From positions 1 through 11,409 of the forward strand of contig JBJXDT010000047.1 of NCBI GenBank assembly GCA_046153505.1: a DNA stretch of 11,409 nt, written 5' to 3'. Each line of letters starts with the position of its first letter. The stretch's first letter is position 1. The position numbers and the translations under genes were made by a program. The notes under the pieces were generated by a model, which was not told where the DNA came from, did not search any database, and worked only from the letters and a program-made list of their open reading frames with translations. The DNA is from JBJXDT01 sp046153505. GTDB taxonomy: Bacteria; Pseudomonadota; Gammaproteobacteria; Burkholderiales; Methylophilaceae. Positions 1 through 8,612 of this stretch are shown in pieces.

Positions 1-504
1 GGTACAACTTTAAATGTCGTTGCAGCAATTGCTGGTGTATCACGCGCATTGGTAGGCTTTCATTTTTCGTCGAAAGAACAACTACTTGACGAAGCCCTCG
101 AAAATGCACTTGAAACCTATGATAAAAGCCTTAAAAAGGTGCTGGCAGTTGTAAATAACGAGCCCTTAGCAAAACTTCAAGCGGGAATAATTCATGACAT
201 ACATTTTGCCGACACGCATCAAGAGCTTCTTTCACTTTGGTTTGCGGCATGGGGCGAAGTACGTGTTACTAAGAAGTATCGTCTTAGCTTGCTACCAATT
301 GATCATAAATACCGAGATGAAATTGCAGCGCAATTATCACTACTGTTAAATGATAAAGAAGAAGCTAAACGCAGAGCTATGATGTTAGATGCTTTTATTT
401 ATGGCGTTTGGCTAGAATGCCATATTGATCCTTTAAGCTACGACCTCAACAATTATTTGCAAACCGCCGAAACCCTATTACAGTTAGTAATAAACAGAAA
501 ATGA
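1..504 (+). CDS. TetR-family transcriptional regulator, BetI-like (5' end outside window)
   Basis: The reading frame is open from base 1, so the true start lies upstream; 167 residues are visible. The first part is the end of a TetR helix-turn-helix: a recognition-helix segment (AGVSRALVGFHF) is followed by the SSKEQLLDEAL motif typical of the family. The remainder is helical ligand-binding domain. A stretch near residues 78-100 (LWFAAWGEVRVTKKYRL) and the late segment DAFIYGVWLE resemble the C-terminal domain of BetI, the choline-responsive repressor. TetR proteins are usually dimeric repressors released by a small ligand. The stop codon overlaps the aminotransferase start (ATGA, 501-504), so the two genes are probably translationally coupled. 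The regulator may respond to the substrate of this locus, but that is inferred from position only. Confidence 0.9.
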   Translation, partial: GTTLNVVAAIAGVSRALVGFHFSSKEQLLDEALENALETYDKSLKKVLAVVNNEPLAKLQAGIIHDIHFADTHQELLSLWFAAWGEVRVTKKYRLSLLPIDHKYRDEIAAQLSLLLNDKEEAKRRAMMLDAFIYGVWLECHIDPLSYDLNNYLQTAETLLQLVINRK

Positions 505-1877
505 AACCGCAAAATCCATGTCGCCACGGCATTAATATGCAAAACGCTAAAACAATATTTACGCGTGAGCAAGCCAGCTTTGTTGCTAACATGCCGCGTG
601 CACAAAAACTTGCTAAACAAGCACATCAACATCTTTTGTTTGGCGTGCCACTGCATTGGATGACCGATTGGTCTACCCCATTTAGTTTGTATGTTAAAAA
701 TGCGCAAGGCGCACATTTTACCGATGTTGATGATCACGAGTATGTCGATTTTTGCTTAGGCGATACTGGCGCCATGTTTGGGCATGCGCCAAAAGCAGTG
801 GCAGAGGCCATTAAAGCCCAAGCCGACAATGGTTATACCACCATGTTACCAACCGAGGATGCCGTTTGGGTCGCGCAAGAACTAAGTCGTCGTTTTGGCC
901 TACCTTACTGGCAATTTGCGATGACCGCTTCCGATGCAAACAGATTTATTATTAGATGGGCGCGCGCGGCAACTGGCAGAAACAAAATTATAATTTTTAA
1001 TGGTTGCTACCACGGCACTGTAGATGATGTGTTTGTGGATTTAATCAATGGCATACCTACACAGCGCGATAGCCTATTGGGGCAAGTGTACGATTTAACG
1101 CAATTTACCAAAGTAGTAGAATTTAACGATTTGCCCGCATTAGAAAACGCGCTAAAGGATGGCGATGTGGCGTGTGTACTTGCAGAGCCCGTGATGACAA
1201 ACATCGGCATGGTATTGCCAGAGGCTGGCTATTGGGAAAAAGCGCAAGCAATTATCCGTAAGACGGCCACGTTATTGGTGTTGGATGAAACACACACCAT
1301 TAGCACAGGGCCGGGCGGTTATACACAAGCGCACAATTTGCAACCAGATTGCCTAGTTGTTGGCAAGCCGATGGCTGGCGGCGTACCTTGTGCGGTATAC
1401 GGCATGAGCGCTAATGTTGCAAACGCTGCCGTGCAAGCCAAGCAGGGCGCGCCTGCTGGGCATTCTGGCATTGGCACTACGCTCACGGCGAACATGCTTG
1501 CCATAAAAGCCATGCGTGCCACATTGCAATATGTAATGACCGATGCTGCCTACGCGCATATGTTTAGTTTAGCCACCCAAATGGCGGAAGGCTTACGCAC
1601 CATTATTTCGCAACACATGCTACCTTGGTGCGTCACACAAGTGGGCGCAAGAGTAGAGTTTCAATTCACGCAAACACCACCTAAAAATGGCTCGGAAGCT
1701 TCATTAATACTCGATAGTGAGCTTGAGCAAGTGATTCATTTATATTTATTGAACCGCGGCGTACTAATCACGCCCTTCCACAATATGTTATTGATATGCC
1801 CACAAACAACTGAACAAGATATCAAAAAACTTTTAGATGTGTTTAATGTATGTTTATCAGAACTAAGCTTGTCGTAA
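501..1877 (+). CDS. Class III PLP-dependent aminotransferase (glutamate-1-semialdehyde aminomutase-like)
   Basis: This 458-residue fold-type I aminotransferase should use pyridoxal phosphate to move an amino group between an amine or amino acid and a keto acid or aldehyde. Visible family marks are TASDANRF at 142-149, NGCYHG at 167-172 (cofactor ring stacking region), LDETHT at 261-266 with the cofactor-contacting Asp262, and the Schiff-base lysine K289 in VVGKPMAGG. GIGTTLTAN at 323-331 contributes to phosphate binding. It resembles glutamate-1-semialdehyde 2,1-aminomutase, but the DETHT and TASDANRF wording belongs to a broader group often labelled 'aspartate aminotransferase family', so tetrapyrrole synthesis is not assumed. 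The ATG at 501 overlaps the regulator stop; an in-frame ATG at 537 is a possible alternative start. The substrate is unknown; neighbours suggest an amine, amino alcohol or aldehyde intermediate. Confidence 0.88.
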   Translation: MKPQNPCRHGINMQNAKTIFTREQASFVANMPRAQKLAKQAHQHLLFGVPLHWMTDWSTPFSLYVKNAQGAHFTDVDDHEYVDFCLGDTGAMFGHAPKAVAEAIKAQADNGYTTMLPTEDAVWVAQELSRRFGLPYWQFAMTASDANRFIIRWARAATGRNKIIIFNGCYHGTVDDVFVDLINGIPTQRDSLLGQVYDLTQFTKVVEFNDLPALENALKDGDVACVLAEPVMTNIGMVLPEAGYWEKAQAIIRKTATLLVLDETHTISTGPGGYTQAHNLQPDCLVVGKPMAGGVPCAVYGMSANVANAAVQAKQGAPAGHSGIGTTLTANMLAIKAMRATLQYVMTDAAYAHMFSLATQMAEGLRTIISQHMLPWCVTQVGARVEFQFTQTPPKNGSEASLILDSELEQVIHLYLLNRGVLITPFHNMLLICPQTTEQDIKKLLDVFNVCLSELSLS

Positions 1878-1900
1878 TTTAGCTGGATTACGACGCTTTT
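1871..1900 (+). terminator. Probable intrinsic terminator overlapping the aminotransferase stop codon
   Basis: GTCGTAAT (1871-1878) and ATTACGAC (1887-1894) form a perfect 8-bp stem with an 8-nt loop, followed by GCTTTT. The stop codon TAA (1875-1877) lies within the left arm. The U tract is short, so termination may be partial. It would separate the regulator-aminotransferase unit from the permease operon. Confidence 0.6.
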
Positions 1901-2098
1901 AAGCAAAATGCGAAGTGGAATTCAAAATAAGGTTTAAGGATAGCGCCATAAAATTAATACTGTATAAATAATAAAAAAACGGATACTTGATTTATATTTA
2001 CACTAGGTTCATTATGCATTGGGGATTATTGGTTAGTGTTTTTATTAGAAAGTATTGTTAATCCAGCGTTTTCATTTCGTTAATAAAGGGGTAATAAA
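1901..2098 (+). promoter_or_regulatory. Leader region of the permease-eut operon
   Basis: This AT-rich spacer must hold the promoter for the permease-eut operon if the upstream hairpin terminates. A weak sigma70-like pair is TTGATT (1987-1992) and CATTAT (2010-2015) with 17 bp between them, each matching 4 of 6 consensus bases. No cobalamin-riboswitch B12 box was found by eye. The permease ribosome binding site AAAGGGG (about 2085-2091) lies 7 bases before the ATG at 2099. Confidence 0.3.
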
Positions 2099-3583
2099 AT
2101 GAGTGACCAGCACAATAGTGCGGCTGAAGCAGATGCCGCGAACCTAAAAAGCATGGGCTATGAGCAGGAACTACACCGTCATATGGGTAGCTTTTCTAAT
2201 TTTGCCATTTCTTTTTCTATTATTTGTATTTTAGCAGGTGGTATCAGCGCATTTAATCAGGGTTTAGGCGCAGGAGGTGGTTTTGCACTTGGTATTGGCT
2301 GGCCTGTAGGTGGCATGTTTGCCTTAATCGTAGCAATGGCGATGGCGCAAATTGCATCAAGCTACCCTACTGCTGGCGGCCTATATCACTGGGGCTCTAC
2401 TTTAGGCGGTAAAGGCTATGGTTGGGTAACTGCTTGGTTTAATCTGCTAGGGCTAATTTTTGTGGTTGCTTCCGTTAATTTTGGTGTTTATGATCCATTC
2501 TTCAAAACCCTAATCGCACCAATGCTAGGGATTGCACCAGAAACAATGGGGTATGCTTTTCAAACTGGATTTATTGCTCTAATCACAATTTCTCAAGCAA
2601 TACTGAATGCCTATTATCCAAAATTCACTACCAAGATTACGGATATGTCTGGTTATCTAATTTTTATCATTGCAGTCTCTCTTGTTATTTCGTTGCTTGC
2701 GTTTACTACAACACCGATTGATTTTTCTAAATTATTTACCTTTACCAACTTCACTGGTACTGAAGGTAGCGTTTGGCCAAAACAAGAAGGTTTTTTACTT
2801 CCTTTCTTAAGCGGCTTGTTGCTTGTTTGCTACACCATTACTGGTTTTGATGCTTCTGCTCATACTTCTGAAGAAACACGCGATGCAGCTAACACAGTGC
2901 CTCGCGGCATTATCAATGCGGTGCTTTACTCAGTGATTTTCGGATTTATCATGGTGGCAACTTTCATTTTGGTGATGCCAGATTTAGCTAAAGGCGTTAA
3001 AGATGGCTATACGTTCTTTGATGCCCTTTTACATCAATTACCAGATCCATTACGTATTGTTTTATCACTAGGTATCTTTACAGTAAACTATCTTTGCGGT
3101 CTTGCTTGCCTAACTTCTTGCTCGCGCATGATGTTTGCATTCTCACGTGATGGTGGCTTACCAGGCTCTAAATATCTTCGCAAAATTAACAACAAATCTA
3201 AAACACCTATTCATGCAACATGGGTTTCAACTATTTTAGCTGTTTCAGCTTGCTTGTACGGTGATGCATTTATTGTGCTTGCTACTGGTTGTGCTGTGTT
3301 CTTGTATATTTCTTATGTGATGCCAATTGCAGCAGGTATTTTTGCAGAAGGTAAAACATGGAAACACAAAGGCCCATTTGACTTAAAAGGCTTGTCAAAA
3401 CCAATCGCTACTTTAGCAGTATTGGGCGGCTCCGTATTAGCTTATGTGGGTGTACAACCACCAAACCAAAAAGTGCTTTATTTAACCATTGTGATGTTAG
3501 TGGTGATGGCATTATTCTGGTTTGTATTTGGTGAGAGCAAACGCTTCAAAGGCCCTCCAAAAATGGCGGACTCTATGAAGTAA
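2099..3583 (+). CDS. APC-superfamily amino acid/amine permease
   Basis: This 494-residue inner-membrane protein has about twelve hydrophobic segments. It starts with a short cytoplasmic tail and the LKSMGYEQELHRHMGSFSNF segment typical of the amino acid/choline transporter branch of the APC family. Other family marks are SSYPTAGGLYHW (87-98) after the second membrane segment, GFDASAHTSEET (249-260) followed by VPRGI, and AFSRDGGLPGS (347-357). Such proteins are proton- or sodium-coupled importers of amino acids, choline, GABA or related amines. The length is normal for the family. The start is supported by a clear AAAGGGG ribosome site. It is the first gene of the eut-like operon, 26 bp before eutA, so it probably imports the lyase substrate. 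It is not the usual EutH-type ethanolamine facilitator. Confidence 0.9.
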   Translation: MSDQHNSAAEADAANLKSMGYEQELHRHMGSFSNFAISFSIICILAGGISAFNQGLGAGGGFALGIGWPVGGMFALIVAMAMAQIASSYPTAGGLYHWGSTLGGKGYGWVTAWFNLLGLIFVVASVNFGVYDPFFKTLIAPMLGIAPETMGYAFQTGFIALITISQAILNAYYPKFTTKITDMSGYLIFIIAVSLVISLLAFTTTPIDFSKLFTFTNFTGTEGSVWPKQEGFLLPFLSGLLLVCYTITGFDASAHTSEETRDAANTVPRGIINAVLYSVIFGFIMVATFILVMPDLAKGVKDGYTFFDALLHQLPDPLRIVLSLGIFTVNYLCGLACLTSCSRMMFAFSRDGGLPGSKYLRKINNKSKTPIHATWVSTILAVSACLYGDAFIVLATGCAVFLYISYVMPIAAGIFAEGKTWKHKGPFDLKGLSKPIATLAVLGGSVLAYVGVQPPNQKVLYLTIVMLVVMALFWFVFGESKRFKGPPKMADSMK

Positions 3584-3585
3584 TT

Positions 3586-3609
3586 GATTTAACTTAAGTT
3601 AGCTAAATC
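3586..3609 (+). repeat. Interrupted palindrome directly before the eutA start
   Basis: GATTTA (3586-3591) and TAAATC (3604-3609) are inverted arms around the perfect palindrome AACTTAAGTT (3591-3600). The structure ends at the base before the eutA ATG, and no purine-rich ribosome site is visible there. It could lower eutA translation relative to the permease, or be an operator or RNA-processing site. Confidence 0.4.
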
Positions 3610-5016
3610 ATGAGCCAAAATCGCACCCTGTTACTAGGGCTAGATTTTGGCTCTACTACTTGTAGTGCGTTGATCATGGGCGTAGCAATGGCTTCTGATG
3701 GCAAAGCTGGCGCGACAAAATTGACAGCGCCACAAATTCTCTACCGTGCAACCCCAGTATTTACGCCCTTTTTAGGCAATAAAATTGATGAAGAGCGTGT
3801 CCTAGCGTTAATTAAGCAATGGTTAAATGAGAGCGGCATCACAGTCACAGACTTATTTTCCGCAAGTGCAATTATCACTGGATTAGCCGCCCAGCAAGTT
3901 AACGTGGCATCAATACGGCACTTAATCTCAAAGCAAATTCCAAAAGCAGCCATTGTCGCTGCAGAAGATCCACATTTGGAATCATGGCTCGCATTTATGG
4001 GCAGTAGCGCCGCGCTTAGCCGTTATCATGCAGAAACGGCAATTCTTAACTTAGACATTGGCGGAGGGACGACCAATGGAGCGATTGGTGTGAATGGCAA
4101 CGTGCTTGCAACTAGCTCTCACTATATCGGCGCGCGCCACTTTCAGTTTAAGCCTGGTAGTTATCAGCTAATCACATTATCTCCATACGGATTGATACTT
4201 TTAAAAGATTTTGCAATAAACAAAACTATTGGCGACACACTTAACGATTACGAATGCGAGCGAATCATCAAATTTTACGTTCACGCCTTAGAGGCTATCG
4301 CGCTTAACAATAGAGAATTCTTTGATACCCCATTAGCTAAAAAGCATGTGCAGGCCGCATCGGACATATCACACAGAGCATCTAAAATCACGTTTTCGGG
4401 TGGTGTGGGAGAACTTGTGTACGAGATTGCTAAAAGTGGTAAGTCACCAAACACCACACTTTACGGTGACTTTGGTATTGATTTAGCTAAGGCCATCTTA
4501 GGCTCTCCTCTATTATCTGCAGACTTAAAAACACATAAACCTGAAAACCATGGCCGCGCTACCGTCTTTGGCTTAACGCTAAACAGCACAGAAATTTCAG
4601 GGAGTAGTATTTATTTGCCGCACCCTGAAATACTGCCATTAAACGACATTCCTATTTTGGCTAAATTGGCATTTTCTTCGCCCGCAAAAGATTGGCAGGA
4701 TGCTCTGGCGCTTGCAAGTGCACACAGGGGTGGAGTGTGTTTTCAGATCATGCATGTCGCTACTCAACTGCAGCAAATTCGTGATTTTGCACAAATGCTT
4801 GCTAAGTTAATTTTGGCTAGTAGCCTCAAAAATCCACTGGTTTTGTTAATCAAAGGAAATATAGGCAAAACGCTTGGTAACTACATTACAAATTGGGGAA
4901 AAATGAGCATACAATTAGTAGTAATTGACGAGCTTAATACGCGTGACGCACATTTTGTTAACCTTGGAAAAATGCAGCAAGGCGTTATACCAGTTTCGTT
5001 TTATGGCATGTACTAA
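3610..5016 (+). CDS. eutA: Ethanolamine ammonia-lyase reactivating factor EutA
   Basis: EutA is an ATP-dependent reactivase. It releases damaged cobalamin from inactivated ethanolamine ammonia-lyase so that fresh adenosylcobalamin can bind. The 468 residues match the family length (E. coli about 467). It has the actin/Hsp70-like ATPase plan: a first phosphate loop LDFGSTTCSA (11-20), a second phosphate loop LDIGGGTTNGAIG (148-160), and an adenosine-region glycine motif FSGGVGE (262-268). The EutA hallmarks IITG (88-91) and EDPHLES (119-125) are present, and hydrophobic segments near 399-415 complete the fold. It lies 7 bp upstream of the fused lyase gene, as eutA precedes eutB in enteric bacteria. 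Here it may service two different lyases. The start has no obvious ribosome site, so it may rely on coupling to the permease gene. Confidence 0.93.
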   Translation: MSQNRTLLLGLDFGSTTCSALIMGVAMASDGKAGATKLTAPQILYRATPVFTPFLGNKIDEERVLALIKQWLNESGITVTDLFSASAIITGLAAQQVNVASIRHLISKQIPKAAIVAAEDPHLESWLAFMGSSAALSRYHAETAILNLDIGGGTTNGAIGVNGNVLATSSHYIGARHFQFKPGSYQLITLSPYGLILLKDFAINKTIGDTLNDYECERIIKFYVHALEAIALNNREFFDTPLAKKHVQAASDISHRASKITFSGGVGELVYEIAKSGKSPNTTLYGDFGIDLAKAILGSPLLSADLKTHKPENHGRATVFGLTLNSTEISGSSIYLPHPEILPLNDIPILAKLAFSSPAKDWQDALALASAHRGGVCFQIMHVATQLQQIRDFAQMLAKLILASSLKNPLVLLIKGNIGKTLGNYITNWGKMSIQLVVIDELNTRDAHFVNLGKMQQGVIPVSFYGMY

Positions 5017-5023
5017 AGCATAA

Positions 5024-7201
5024 ATGATGAAAAAATTATCTAGCTTAAATCAAATTCGTCTGCCGAGAATAATGCCCGATGAGGCTTATGAAACGAACCT
5101 TCATGGCCGAAATTTCACATTCCATAATTTAAAACAATTAATGGGCGCTGCCGATATTAGTAAAGCAGGCGACCGCAATGCAATGTTAGCAGCCACAGAC
5201 GAAGTGATGAGAGAGGCTGCACGCAAAATTTTATCGTCATTAACGCTTCAACATATTTTTGATCACCCGCTCACTAATAGCAAGAATGAAATCGATAGTG
5301 TGATGCACGTGAATTACGACATAGACCATAAGATTTATAACGAGATAGCCCAGTTCACGCTAGGCGAACTAAAGGACTATTTACTGGGCTGCTCTGGCAT
5401 GCGTATAGCGGAAATAGGAACCGGGCTCACAGGCATAATGGTGGCGGCACTCACTAAGTTACTCGACACACATGAGTTAATATTCCTCGCTAAGAAGCTC
5501 AAGGGCATTAAAATCACCAAAGCTCGCACCGCCATTGGCTTGCAGGGCACTTTGTCATCTCGCTTACAGCCAAACCACCCAACGGATGATTTAAACGGAA
5601 TGAGCTTTCTAGTTTATACAGGCTTAAGCATGGGTTCTGGTGACGCAATTATTGGGCTAAACCCAGCCATTGATACAGTAGCAAATATTAGCGCATGCTT
5701 ACGACACCTAGATAAACTGCGGCGCGAAACTGGCGCTCCTACCCAAATTTGCGTTTTATCGCATATTAAAACGCAGTTAGCTTGTTTGGATGATGGCGCG
5801 CCCGTGGAGGTTATCTTTCAAAGTCTGGCTGGCACAGAATCAACACTAACCGATGAGTTTGATGTGACTGTGGAATTATTAGATAACGCATATCACATCA
5901 TGCAAGAACGTGGTGCAATCCATGAAATCGCAGAAAATTTTATGTACTTTGAAACAGGCCAAGGTAGTGAATATACATACAACAAGCACGAAGGCATGGA
6001 CATGACCACCACTGAAGCCCTATGTTATGGCTTGGCACGTCGCTACTCGCCCTTGATGGTGAATAATGTCACGGGTTTTATTGGACCTGAAACACATTAT
6101 GACAACCACGAAATGATTTTTTCTAACTTACAAGATCACTTTATGGGCAAGTTGATGGGCTTACCGATGGGCATGGCGCCATGCTATACGCTACATTCTC
6201 AAGTAACCATAGAAGGCCAACAGATGGCCACCCAATTGCTTACCGCTGCAGGTGCAAACTTTTTTATGGATGTATATTTGGGTACAGACCGCATGTTGGC
6301 ATATTTCGATACGAGTGGTAATGACGACCAAACGCTGCGTGAGACACAAAATTTAAAGCCAGCGCCTGAATATTTAGCTTGGGCAATTCAACGTGGCATC
6401 TTTGCCGAAGATGAAGATGGCAGCGTTTTACGTGGACCTAATTGGGGTAATCCTCAAATTTTCTGCGAAAGCGAGGCCAGCTTTCAGCGCCTGAAAGAAT
6501 CAGTACCCGCTTACTACGGCGGCAAAAATGCTGGCCCACGTCCTGCAAATGATGTTGCGCGCAAACTTAAAGCTAACCAAGCGATAGGCCGCGAAGCAAT
6601 TTATGCTGATTTGCATCTTAAAGAAATTGGTGATATTCAATTTAGAACCTTGCAAACTGCCGCTACGGATAAGCACGCACATTTAAATAATCCCGAATTA
6701 GGCGCAAAGCTATCTGGGCTGCAAAAATTGGAGATAGAAAACAATGATGTGCAAATTGTGGTTTCCGATGGATTAAGCGCAGAGGCCGTGCATCACAACA
6801 TTCCAGACTTGCTACCAGTCCTCCTTGATGGCTTGAATAGCAGAGCTTTAAAAGTTGGACAGCCAATATTGGCGCCGCTTGGACGCGTTAAATTGGCGGA
6901 ATCAATCAACGAAGCCCTGCAAAATAAACTTACGATATTGCTCATAGGTGAACGTCCTGGCGGTGATGCATTGGCGTCACGCAGCTTATCGGCATATTTT
7001 GCCTATATGCTCGATGAAAGCTCACAAAAGAATGCCGCAGAATTTAGTGGGAATAGCGATATTCGCTACGAATACAGCGTAATATCAAACATCTATTCGG
7101 GTGGATTACTGCCCATTGAGGCAGGTAGCGTGATTGCCGAAAAAGCTTTCAACATTCTGCAACATAAAGCAGCAGGCAATCGTTTGGAATCGATGACTTA
7201 A
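5024..7201 (+). CDS. EutB-EutC fusion: diverged ethanolamine ammonia-lyase-like protein
   Basis: A single 725-residue frame joins a full EutB-like large subunit (about 1-480) to a EutC-like small subunit (about 481-725) with almost no linker. The EutB part has RLQPNHPTDD (180-189), GLNP (211-214), MYFETGQGS (307-315) and GFIGPE (351-356). Aligned by eye to E. coli EutB, substrate residues Arg160, Gln162, Asn193 and Glu287 are kept as R180, Q182, N213 and E310, but Asp362, which binds the substrate amino group, is Ala385 (MGCDCCYTNH has become MGMAPCYTLH). The EutC part keeps AGPRP (503-507), VVSDGLS (579-585), GRVK (620-623) and GERPG (642-646). It lacks the RPDxGRRL signature (NPELGAKL, 556-563) and the cysteine of CISNI (V686). 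The frame is intact, so it is likely a functional paralog with altered specificity or a partner of the separate EutB/EutC. Adenosylcobalamin dependence is inferred from homology. Confidence 0.9.
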   Translation: MMKKLSSLNQIRLPRIMPDEAYETNLHGRNFTFHNLKQLMGAADISKAGDRNAMLAATDEVMREAARKILSSLTLQHIFDHPLTNSKNEIDSVMHVNYDIDHKIYNEIAQFTLGELKDYLLGCSGMRIAEIGTGLTGIMVAALTKLLDTHELIFLAKKLKGIKITKARTAIGLQGTLSSRLQPNHPTDDLNGMSFLVYTGLSMGSGDAIIGLNPAIDTVANISACLRHLDKLRRETGAPTQICVLSHIKTQLACLDDGAPVEVIFQSLAGTESTLTDEFDVTVELLDNAYHIMQERGAIHEIAENFMYFETGQGSEYTYNKHEGMDMTTTEALCYGLARRYSPLMVNNVTGFIGPETHYDNHEMIFSNLQDHFMGKLMGLPMGMAPCYTLHSQVTIEGQQMATQLLTAAGANFFMDVYLGTDRMLAYFDTSGNDDQTLRETQNLKPAPEYLAWAIQRGIFAEDEDGSVLRGPNWGNPQIFCESEASFQRLKESVPAYYGGKNAGPRPANDVARKLKANQAIGREAIYADLHLKEIGDIQFRTLQTAATDKHAHLNNPELGAKLSGLQKLEIENNDVQIVVSDGLSAEAVHHNIPDLLPVLLDGLNSRALKVGQPILAPLGRVKLAESINEALQNKLTILLIGERPGGDALASRSLSAYFAYMLDESSQKNAAEFSGNSDIRYEYSVISNIYSGGLLPIEAGSVIAEKAFNILQHKAAGNRLESMT

Positions 7202-7217
7202 AAATGATGGGTTATTT

Positions 7218-8612
7218 ATGACTTATGCACACACCGTAGGCACACAAACCTACCAATTCTTAGATTTAAAGGCTTTGATGGCAAAGGCCACCCCTGCCCG
7301 CTCTGGTGACTATTTAGCGGGCGTAGCTGCTGAAACTTATGCCGAGCGCATGGCTGCACGTATGTGTTTAGCAGAAGTGCCTCTTAAAACATTTCTAGAA
7401 GAACACCTAATTCCGTATGAGGAAGATGAAGTCACACGCCTCATTATCGATACGCATGACGCGTCGGCATTTAGCGAAATTAGCCATCTAACTGTGGGTG
7501 ACTTTAGAAATTGGCTGTTATCGGACCATGCTTCAAGCGCAGTATTAACGCGCATTTCCAAAGGTGTTACACCAGAAATGGCTGCAGCTGTTTCTAAAAT
7601 TATGCGCAATCAAGATTTAATAGTGGTTGCACGAAAATGTCGCGTGGTAACTCAATTTAGAAACACGATTGGCCTTGAGAACCGCTTATCTGTTCGCTTG
7701 CAGCCTAATCACCCCACGGATGACCCTCGCGGTATTGCCGCGAGCATGCTTGATGGTCTGCTCTATGGCGCAGGCGACGCAGTCATTGGCATCAACCCTG
7801 CAACAGATAGCATTCCTGCACTTATGGATTTATATCATTTGGTGGACGAAGTGATCACCCGCTATGAGATTCCTACACAGTCTTGTATTCTCACGCACGT
7901 CACAAACCAAATTCAGGTCATGGAAAAAGGTGCGCCTGTCGATTTGGTGTTTCAATCCATTGCTGGCACCGAAAAGGCCAATACAGGATTTGGCGTAAAT
8001 TTGGGCATATTGAAAGAAGCCCAACAGGCAGCGCAAGCTCTTAATCGTGGTTCTGTAGGCAATAATGTGATGTATTTTGAAACTGGCCAAGGTTCAGCCC
8101 TTTCTGCCAACGCCAACTTTGGTATTGACCAGCAAACCTGTGAAGCGCGTGCCTATGCGGTGGCAAGGGCGTTCTCTCCTTTGCTTACCAATACTGTGGT
8201 CGGCTTTATAGGCCCGGAATATTTATACGACGGAAAACAAATTACCCGTGCAGGATTGGAAGACCACTTTTGCGGCAAGTTGTTAGGCGTACCCATGGGT
8301 TGCGATATTTGCTATACCAACCATGCCGAAGCCGACCAAGACGACATGGATAATTTAATGACTCTACTCGCCACTGCTGGACTTACCTTTATGATGGGTA
8401 TACCGGGTGCTGATGACATTATGCTTAATTATCAAACCACCTCGTTCCATGATGCCTTGTATTTGCGTAGCATACTTGGACTGAAACCTGCGCCAGAATT
8501 CGAGACATGGCTAAAACACATGGGCACAATGAATGCAGATGGTCATATAAAAGGCATTAAATCGCATCATGCTTTACTTGCCAATATGCCAAAAGTGCTG
8601 GAACTAGCATGA
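7218..8612 (+). CDS. eutB: Ethanolamine ammonia-lyase large subunit EutB
   Basis: EutB is the catalytic large subunit of adenosylcobalamin-dependent ethanolamine ammonia-lyase, a TIM-barrel radical enzyme that converts ethanolamine to acetaldehyde and ammonia. The 464 residues fit the family (E. coli 453) and align almost without gaps. Residues known to contact substrate in the E. coli enzyme are all present: R160 and Q162 in RLQPNHPTDD, N193 in GINP, F258 in TGFG, E288 in MYFETGQGSALSA, F330 in VVGFIGPEYLY and D363 in MGCDICYTNH. The late motif DDIMLNYQTTSFHDA (399-413) is also canonical. It starts 16 bp after the fusion gene, preceded by ATGGG, and its stop overlaps the eutC start (ATGA). 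This copy should be a genuine ethanolamine or short amino-alcohol lyase. It is clearly diverged from the fused paralog, so the duplication is old. Confidence 0.95.
   Translation: MTYAHTVGTQTYQFLDLKALMAKATPARSGDYLAGVAAETYAERMAARMCLAEVPLKTFLEEHLIPYEEDEVTRLIIDTHDASAFSEISHLTVGDFRNWLLSDHASSAVLTRISKGVTPEMAAAVSKIMRNQDLIVVARKCRVVTQFRNTIGLENRLSVRLQPNHPTDDPRGIAASMLDGLLYGAGDAVIGINPATDSIPALMDLYHLVDEVITRYEIPTQSCILTHVTNQIQVMEKGAPVDLVFQSIAGTEKANTGFGVNLGILKEAQQAAQALNRGSVGNNVMYFETGQGSALSANANFGIDQQTCEARAYAVARAFSPLLTNTVVGFIGPEYLYDGKQITRAGLEDHFCGKLLGVPMGCDICYTNHAEADQDDMDNLMTLLATAGLTFMMGIPGADDIMLNYQTTSFHDALYLRSILGLKPAPEFETWLKHMGTMNADGHIKGIKSHHALLANMPKVLELA

Noticed and set aside
501..1877. Calling the aminotransferase HemL (glutamate-1-semialdehyde aminomutase)
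   Set aside because: The fold and lysine motif are shared, but TASDANRF and DETHT differ from typical HemL wording, and the regulator and neighbours do not suggest haem synthesis.
1878..2098. Possible cobalamin riboswitch upstream of the B12-dependent lyase operon
   Set aside because: No B12-box-like sequence or multi-stem core could be found by eye here or in 9401-9772. A covariance-model search for the cobalamin riboswitch family would settle it.
5024..7201. The fusion being a sequencing artefact or a pseudogene
   Set aside because: The frame is open throughout, the junction replaces both the EutB tail and the EutC N-terminus smoothly, and most active-site residues are kept, while the separate pair is intact next door.
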